Shown here piece by piece: positions 31,573 to 35,441 of a stretch of 35,441 nucleotides of DNA. Each line of letters begins with the position of its first letter. Position 1 is the first letter of the stretch. Source of the DNA: Lentisphaeria bacterium (GTDB lineage: Bacteria; Verrucomicrobiota; Lentisphaeria; Victivallales; Victivallaceae); the NCBI GenBank assembly GCA_017508015.1, contig JAFVZS010000038.1:1-35441 (forward strand), in the 5' to 3' direction. The notes below the pieces were generated by a model. It was not told where the DNA came from and did not search any database. It saw only the letters and a list, made by a program, of their open reading frames with translations. The position numbers were made by a program, and so were the translations under genes.

Positions 31573-32371
31573 TGTCGCAATTCTCCCATAATTTTTGAAG
31601 TTCGCCAAGATCATTGCAGCTCCAATCCGGAGTTACCGGGGCAAAACTGGCGAGGTCAGCCCCCGGTCCGGTGATCCGGCAGGTGAAAGTGCCGGCATTG
31701 GTTCCGGCGGCAATGTCTGTGGCCAGCCGGTCACCGATCATCAGGGTCTGGGATGCTGCCAATCCCAGCCGGGCGGCAGCTGAACGCAAAAATCCGGCAT
31801 CAGGTTTGCCGAGCTGACGCAATGTTTTGCCGCTGGCCAATTCCACACAGCGGGAGATCGCGCCGCAATCGACCAGACAGGTCGGCTGATCGCTGGGACA
31901 GAAAACATCCGGATGGGTGGAAAATCCCGGCACATTTTCCCGGACGAAATAGGCCGCCTGACAGAGCCTTTCGTAACAGAGAAGTTTGTCAAATGAAACA
32001 ATTACTGCTTCCGGGGCAGCATCGACGATCTCATAACCGTGACTGCGCAATTCACCGGCCATGGCGGGCATACCCAGCAGATAAAGCCTTTTCCATTGCG
32101 GATACTCTTTTTTGAGGGTATCGACCAGAAAATCGGTAGCTGTATAGAAATTTTTTTCAGTGGCATTCAGACCGAATTTTTGCAGTCTGGCGACATACTC
32201 GCTTTTGCTGTAAGAGGTGTTGTTGGAGCAATAAGCATAGGGGATGCCGCGTGATTCAAGAAAACGGATAAACGGCATAGTCGTTGGATAGAGTGTGCCG
32301 CCGTGATAGATTGTGCCATCCATATCCAGAAAGACGGCTTTGATATTGGCGAATTTTTCTTTGTCGGTCAT
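31565..32371 (-). CDS. HAD-IIA family phosphatase (NagD/AraL-like)
   Basis: The 268-residue protein is a class IIA HAD hydrolase: motif I FLDMDGTIYHG (nucleophile Asp, acid/base Asp), motif II CSNNTS, motif III Lys in LGKPDAGF, motif IV MIGDRLATDIAAG. The cap region between motifs II and III is of the NagD type. Family members include NagD, AraL, phosphoglycolate and glycerol-phosphate phosphatases. It is divergent from the G1P dehydrogenase gene, the same pairing as araL-araM of Bacillus subtilis. The start ATG 32371 lies 12 bases after AAGGAG; the longer frame to 32425 includes that site. Its own promoter is at 32414-32442. Confidence 0.88.
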   Translation of the reverse strand: MTDKEKFANIKAVFLDMDGTIYHGGTLYPTTMPFIRFLESRGIPYAYCSNNTSYSKSEYVARLQKFGLNATEKNFYTATDFLVDTLKKEYPQWKRLYLLGMPAMAGELRSHGYEIVDAAPEAVIVSFDKLLCYERLCQAAYFVRENVPGFSTHPDVFCPSDQPTCLVDCGAISRCVELASGKTLRQLGKPDAGFLRSAAARLGLAASQTLMIGDRLATDIAAGTNAGTFTCRITGPGADLASFAPVTPDWSCNDLGELQKLWENCDNA

Positions 32372-32413
32372 CTTGGTTCTCTTCTCCTTATTCACTTCGA
32401 CATGGTATCTGAT

Positions 32414-32442
32414 AATATACTGCATTTTTCTGTCAAATACAA
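32414..32442 (-). promoter_or_regulatory. Promoter for the HAD phosphatase/IMPase operon
   Basis: Minus strand TTGTAT (32442-32437), 17 bases, TATATT (32419-32414), about 43 bases before the ATG. It lies back to back with the promoter at 32445-32473, separated by two bases, so the two are likely to be co-regulated. Confidence 0.6.
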
Positions 32443-32444
32443 GT

Positions 32445-32473
32445 TTGAATAAATTCCGGACAGGCGATATATT
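32445..32473 (+). promoter_or_regulatory. Promoter for the G1P dehydrogenase gene
   Basis: TTGAAT (32445-32450), 17 bases, TATATT (32468-32473), 35 bases before ATG 32509, which has the ribosome site AAAGGAG. Confidence 0.65.
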
Positions 32474-32508
32474 ATGGGAAAGCGGTCAACAGAAAAAAGG
32501 AGTTTATT

Positions 32509-33804
32509 ATGAGTATGCCGGTTATTCCGGTTCCCGCCGGATTGGATACGGAATTGTTTTCTTTGGGTAATGGTGCTTTGAATTATCTGCCGGAAGTGCT
32601 GGCCAAGAGCTTTCCCGGCTCTCCGGCATTCCTGGTGGCTGACGGGAATACCTGGCGCGTCGCCGGCGAAAAGGCGGAAAAACTTCTGCTCGCCGCCGGA
32701 GCCGTTATCGCCGGGAAATATATTTTCCCGGGCACTCCCCGGCTGCATCCGGATTATGAATATTGTGAAATGCTGGCGGAAAAACTTCCGGCAGGTTGTG
32801 TGCCGGTCGCGATCGGTTCCGGAGTGATCAATGACCTGACCAAATGCGCCGCTTCGCTTAAAAATCTGCGTTACTGCTGTGTGCCGACAGCCTGTTCTGT
32901 TGATGGATTTACGGCCGCCGGAGCCGCACTGGTGGTCAACGGCACTAAAAAGACGGTTAAATGCCCTGCTCCCAAAGCGTTGTGTGCCGATGTGGATATT
33001 CTGGCGACGGCACCGCCGGAAATGTTTGCTTCCGGATTTGCCGATCTGCTGACCAAAGTTCCGGCCGGAGCCGACTGGGTGATCGCTGATGCGGTCGGTG
33101 AAGAACCGATACGCCGCGATGTCTGGGAATTGATTCAGGGAAATATCCGCAAGTGGATCTCTGACAAAGATGATATGCTGGCGGTCTTTGACGGTTTGGC
33201 CGCAACCGGTTACAGTATGCAGATGTATCAGGAAAGCCGTCCGGCAAGCGGTGCGGAACACCTTTTCAGCCATGTCTGGGAGATGGAAGGATTGACCAGA
33301 GACGGCGAAGATGTTTCACACGGTTTCAAAGTCGGAGTGGGACTGCTGGCCTCGACGTTGTTGATGGAGTATATTCTGGAACACTCTTTTGAGGAGCTTC
33401 AGCCTTTGATGAAACCCGGGCTGAATGAGGCCGGCCGCAGTGCTGAAATCGATGAATTGCTGAAAAAAGGCTGTTATGGTTCGGCTCCGAAAATTACCGC
33501 AATGGGAAAACATTTGAGCGGAGAGGCTTTGGCAAAGCGGCGGGAATTGATCGGCAGAATATGGCCGGAAATGCAAAAAGGCATCCGTGAACGCCTGATG
33601 CCTTACCATGAAGCAAAAGCCTTGTTGAAAAGTGCCGGTTGTCCGACAGAACCGGCAGAGATCGGCTTGAGTACTGAACAATTTCTTCACGGTATAAAAA
33701 CTGCGCAGTTGATCCGTCACCGTTATACGATTCTGGACTTGCTTTATGAACTGGGGTTGCTGGATATTGCCATGACGGAAAAACTTGCGGTAATGTACCG
33801 GTAA
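32509..33804 (+). CDS. sn-Glycerol-1-phosphate dehydrogenase (AraM/EgsA family)
   Basis: The 431-residue protein belongs to the iron-containing/polyol dehydrogenase fold of archaeal-type G1P dehydrogenase and Bacillus AraM. The NAD(P) site GSGVINDLTKCAA (103-115) and PTACSVDGFTAAGAA (126-140) are diagnostic. Putative metal ligands are D179 (GFADLLTK), H251 (SGAEHLFSH) and H271 (DVSHGFKVG), with spacing like the archaeal enzyme. It reduces dihydroxyacetone phosphate to sn-glycerol-1-phosphate, the stereoisomer of the usual bacterial G3P. Ribosome site AAAGGAG. The archaeal enzyme makes membrane lipid backbones; in bacteria G1P may feed minor ether lipids, wall or surface polymers. No prenyltransferase (PcrB type) is in the window. 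Confidence 0.9.
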   Translation: MSMPVIPVPAGLDTELFSLGNGALNYLPEVLAKSFPGSPAFLVADGNTWRVAGEKAEKLLLAAGAVIAGKYIFPGTPRLHPDYEYCEMLAEKLPAGCVPVAIGSGVINDLTKCAASLKNLRYCCVPTACSVDGFTAAGAALVVNGTKKTVKCPAPKALCADVDILATAPPEMFASGFADLLTKVPAGADWVIADAVGEEPIRRDVWELIQGNIRKWISDKDDMLAVFDGLAATGYSMQMYQESRPASGAEHLFSHVWEMEGLTRDGEDVSHGFKVGVGLLASTLLMEYILEHSFEELQPLMKPGLNEAGRSAEIDELLKKGCYGSAPKITAMGKHLSGEALAKRRELIGRIWPEMQKGIRERLMPYHEAKALLKSAGCPTEPAEIGLSTEQFLHGIKTAQLIRHRYTILDLLYELGLLDIAMTEKLAVMYR

Positions 33805-33836
33805 AAACAAACTTTTTTTACAGCGGAGATCGGTTG

Positions 33837-34223
33837 ATGATGTTCAAAAAAATAATTCTGTTTTGCGGCATGGTCATGATTGGAGTGTTCGCCGGATGTT
33901 CTGCATTGGATCACGATTCAAAAGAGGAACTGGCGGCCGACTTTGTCGGGGCGGCGGTTGATGGCGATGAAGAAGCTCTCTGGGAAGCATTTGCTCCGGA
34001 TAGTCAAAGAGAATTGATCCTTATGTTCGGAGAGGATGAAGAACAGGCAAAAGCAGAAATTCTCAAGGCGGTTCAAGAGGGGCTGGTCCGGAGATATCAA
34101 TCCGGAAGTTTGGAAAAATTTGCTGAAAATAAAGAGCTTTTTCAACGGGCAATTCAGGATCTGCTGGGTGGTTCCGGAGAAAAATTCGTCGAAATCGACG
34201 GTAAATGGTTCATCCGTCACTGA
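33837..34223 (+). CDS. Small putative lipoprotein
   Basis: The 128-residue product has a signal peptide with lipobox (FKKIILFCGMVMIGVFAGC; the Cys is about residue 21) and so should be a lipoprotein. The mature part is acidic and mostly helical, with a DUF4878-like layout (AADFVGAAVDGDEEALWEAF, then a closing VEIDGKWFIRH) typical of NTF2-like lipoproteins. ATG 33837 is chosen because GGAG sits 8 bases upstream; TTG 33834 begins the longer frame. It follows the G1P dehydrogenase gene by 32 bases with no terminator and is likely co-transcribed. Function unknown. Confidence 0.75.
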   Translation: MMFKKIILFCGMVMIGVFAGCSALDHDSKEELAADFVGAAVDGDEEALWEAFAPDSQRELILMFGEDEEQAKAEILKAVQEGLVRRYQSGSLEKFAENKELFQRAIQDLLGGSGEKFVEIDGKWFIRH

Positions 34224-34251
34224 CAGAATGACAAAGGTGATTGCGGAAAAC

Positions 34252-34280
34252 TTGAAATAAATATATTCCGGTTATATATT
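34252..34280 (+). promoter_or_regulatory. Promoter for the repeat-bearing membrane protein gene
   Basis: TTGAAA (34252-34257), 17 bases, TATATT (34275-34280), followed by an AAAGGAG ribosome site before ATG 34324. Confidence 0.65.
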
Positions 34281-34323
34281 ATAAACAGTCCCCTGACAGC
34301 AACAAAAAAAAGGAGTTACTGCA

Positions 34324-34935
34324 ATGAGTGAATGTCCCGATTGTGAAAACAAAAATGTCGAAGCCGTGGAAACTGAAAAAAACGAAGCCGCCGAAGTGAA
34401 AGCCGAAGCCGCTGAAGTGAAAGCCGAAGCCGCTGAAGTAAAAGCTGAAGCCACCGAAGTGAAAAGTGAAGACAGTGAGGCTCCTGCAGCTCCTGTTCCG
34501 GCATATGTCAACGTGCTTAAAAGTATTGGCCGGGTGGTTGCTCTGATCATCATTCTGGCCGGTATCGGTTATCTTCTGCTTCAGCATAATATCAAAGAAT
34601 ACTGGTACGAACAGTGCGACACCGCCCCGATCCGTGAAGAGATCACCACCATGGTCACCGGCGGCCTCGGCGAAAGCGGTTACACTTTTGAAATCGCCTT
34701 CCTCAATGATGTGGCACTCTATGAGATCACTGTCAAAGATGACAAAGGTGCCGAAGCCGGTAAATTCAGAATGTATGCTGATTACGATGTCACACAGAAG
34801 TCTTACAAACTGATGTTTGATGAGAGTCAGGATCCGCACTCGGAATATCTCTGGGAAAGTATCCGCCGCAAAGCTAATGCCCGTCCGGTCGCCGTTCCGG
34901 CTGCTCCGGCGGTTGAAGCTCCGGCCGCAAAGTGA
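34324..34935 (+). CDS. Single-pass membrane protein with EAAEVKA repeats, unknown function
   Basis: The 203-residue protein begins with a CxxC (C4, C7), then an acidic/alanine-rich region containing four heptads of EAAEVKA type (residues 21-48), a Pro/Ala linker, one transmembrane helix at about 70-86 and an approximately 90-residue C-terminal domain of mixed alpha/beta character, ending in a Pro/Ala-rich tail (PVAVPAAPAVEAPAAK). No signal peptide is visible, so the N-terminus is probably cytoplasmic. The repeats resemble a flexible spacer or a coiled coil. A strong terminator follows. I do not recognise the family; lineage-specific origin is likely. The gene has its own good promoter. Confidence 0.75.
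   Translation: MSECPDCENKNVEAVETEKNEAAEVKAEAAEVKAEAAEVKAEATEVKSEDSEAPAAPVPAYVNVLKSIGRVVALIIILAGIGYLLLQHNIKEYWYEQCDTAPIREEITTMVTGGLGESGYTFEIAFLNDVALYEITVKDDKGAEAGKFRMYADYDVTQKSYKLMFDESQDPHSEYLWESIRRKANARPVAVPAAPAVEAPAAK
34384..34467 (+). repeat. Four tandem 21-bp units within the membrane protein gene
   Basis: Units 34384-34404, 34405-34425, 34426-34446 and 34447-34467 encode EAAEVKA three times and then EATEVKS. Units 1 and 2 differ at only one base, a sign of recent duplication. Confidence 0.85.
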
Positions 34936-34961
34936 TCAACCGGTAGAATTGATTGAAAAAC

Positions 34962-34993
34962 AGCCGCTGTCATCCGCAGCGGCTTATTTTTTT
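34962..34993 (+). terminator. Intrinsic terminator after the EAAEVKA-repeat gene
   Basis: AGCCGCTG (34962-34969) pairs with CAGCGGCT (34977-34984); loop of 7 bases; then TATTTTTTT (34985-34993). Confidence 0.85.
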
Positions 34994-35000
34994 ATCGCAA

Positions 35001-35303
35001 CACAACGGCTTGTTTGCGCCGCAAAACAGCTGGCAGAGCGTTTGCCAATGAGAGATTTTTGGAAGTTTTGGGAAATGGTGAGATGTTTTGAGAGTCACCA
35101 ACACCCACGGCCTTTTCTCCAAAAAATCTCCCTGCGGCCGCGGGAGAGCGGCCTCGCCGCTCGTGCTTCGCACTCGGCGGTTTCAGTCGATTTTCCGGAG
35201 GCCTCGCTCTCCGTCATTCCGTGCGGCTTGCGCCGTACTCATAACTGCGAGTAAGGTAGTTTTTAATTATATTGTTTACGCCGCAAAACAGCCGGCAGAG
35301 CGT
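35001..35303. repeat. Interspersed repeat, copy B, plus partial third copy
   Basis: Bases 35001-35112 are the inverted counterpart of 28558-28676, sharing exact runs such as GCAAACGCT and CTCTCATTGG on the opposite strand. A module at about 35013-35042 (GCCGCAAAACAGCTGGCAGA) recurs at 35274-35303 with a few changes. Between them, 35130-35190 consists of GC-rich palindromes (GGCCGCGGGAGAGCGGCC and CCGCTCGTGCTTCGCACTCGG types). No conserved gene is seen from 34994 to 35213. Confidence 0.7.
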
Positions 35304-35441
35304 ACACCCGTAAAAAATAAACTCCCAACCCTCTACATTCGGCGGAAGCGTACGTTTCGGAAGATAGGCAGTAGATGATTGAGGAGTAATGCTGTAAGCA
35401 AAGATACGCTCAGGAAGATTCCATGAATCATAGCCGTCAGC
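35214..35441 (-). CDS. Possible C-terminal end of a gene cut by the window edge
   Basis: One minus-strand frame is open from the window edge to a TGA at 35216-35214 (75 residues). The part nearest the edge (for example WNLPERIFAYSITPQSS) has protein-like composition, whereas the last 25-30 residues lie in repeat-derived DNA. It may be a real gene whose end has been extended or truncated by the repeat, or chance. No family was recognised, and the right-hand side is needed to decide. Confidence 0.3.
   Translation of the reverse strand, partial: ADGYDSWNLPERIFAYSITPQSSTAYLPKRTLPPNVEGWEFIFYGCTLCRLFCGVNNIIKNYLTRSYEYGASRTE

Overview
The window looks like chromosomal DNA from a Gram-negative, probably anaerobic bacterium of the PVC group, most plausibly Lentisphaerota (Victivallis-like). 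This placement is inference. It rests on the lipid A gene lpxB (outer membrane), a large cytoplasmic GH106-type glycosidase beside a Gfo/Idh/MocA oxidoreductase, a GGGtGRT/NifU-like pair, an Ehr-type complex and the overall codon style. No rRNA, tRNA, CRISPR array, insertion sequence or prophage gene was seen. Promoters have a recurring form: TTGAAA or a close relative, exactly 17 bases, then TATATT or a close relative.

Layout. 1-1.9 kb (minus): GGGtGRT protein and a NifU-like Fe-S scaffold. 2.0-6.2 kb (plus): a zinc-ribbon membrane protein and a GH106-like hydrolase, meeting a Gfo/Idh/MocA oxidoreductase tail to tail. 15.8-7.3 kb (minus): one tightly packed operon encoding a complex I/hydrogenase-4-like membrane complex (two antiporter-like subunits, NuoH-like, HyfE-like, NuoCD-like and ferredoxin-NuoB-like), followed 11 bases later by a sodium:neurotransmitter-type symporter. 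The catalytic subunit has none of the four cysteines that bind nickel, so this is an Ehr-type (energy-converting hydrogenase related) complex and not a hydrogenase.

15.9-20.3 kb (plus): glycerophosphodiester phosphodiesterase, then a MacAB-like exporter (adaptor, ATPase, permease). 20.45-20.63 kb (minus): a 58-residue gene with unusually strong expression signals. 21-22.3 kb (plus): CapA-family protein. 25.3-22.4 kb (minus): lpxB and pepF. 25.4-28.2 kb (plus): small zinc ribbon, hypoxanthine phosphoribosyltransferase, LOG-family protein and purT. 28.2-28.87 kb: a non-coding block of GC-rich palindromic repeats and an interspersed repeat. 30.6-28.9 kb (minus): ribosomal protein S1. 32.4-30.8 kb (minus): a NagD/AraL-type HAD phosphatase overlapping an inositol-monophosphatase-family gene. 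32.5-34.9 kb (plus): an AraM-type sn-glycerol-1-phosphate dehydrogenase, a lipoprotein and a repeat-bearing membrane protein. 35.0-35.44 kb: a second, inverted copy of the interspersed repeat, and possibly the end of a further gene.

How the genes may work together. The Ehr-type complex should couple electron transfer from a ferredoxin-like donor to ion pumping, and the co-transcribed symporter would spend a sodium gradient. The G1P dehydrogenase beside an AraL-like phosphatase repeats the araL-araM neighbourhood of Bacillus and points to sn-glycerol-1-phosphate metabolism in a diderm bacterium. The most unusual items are the cysteine-less 'hydrogenase', the 58-residue orphan, the G1P cluster and the repeat families.
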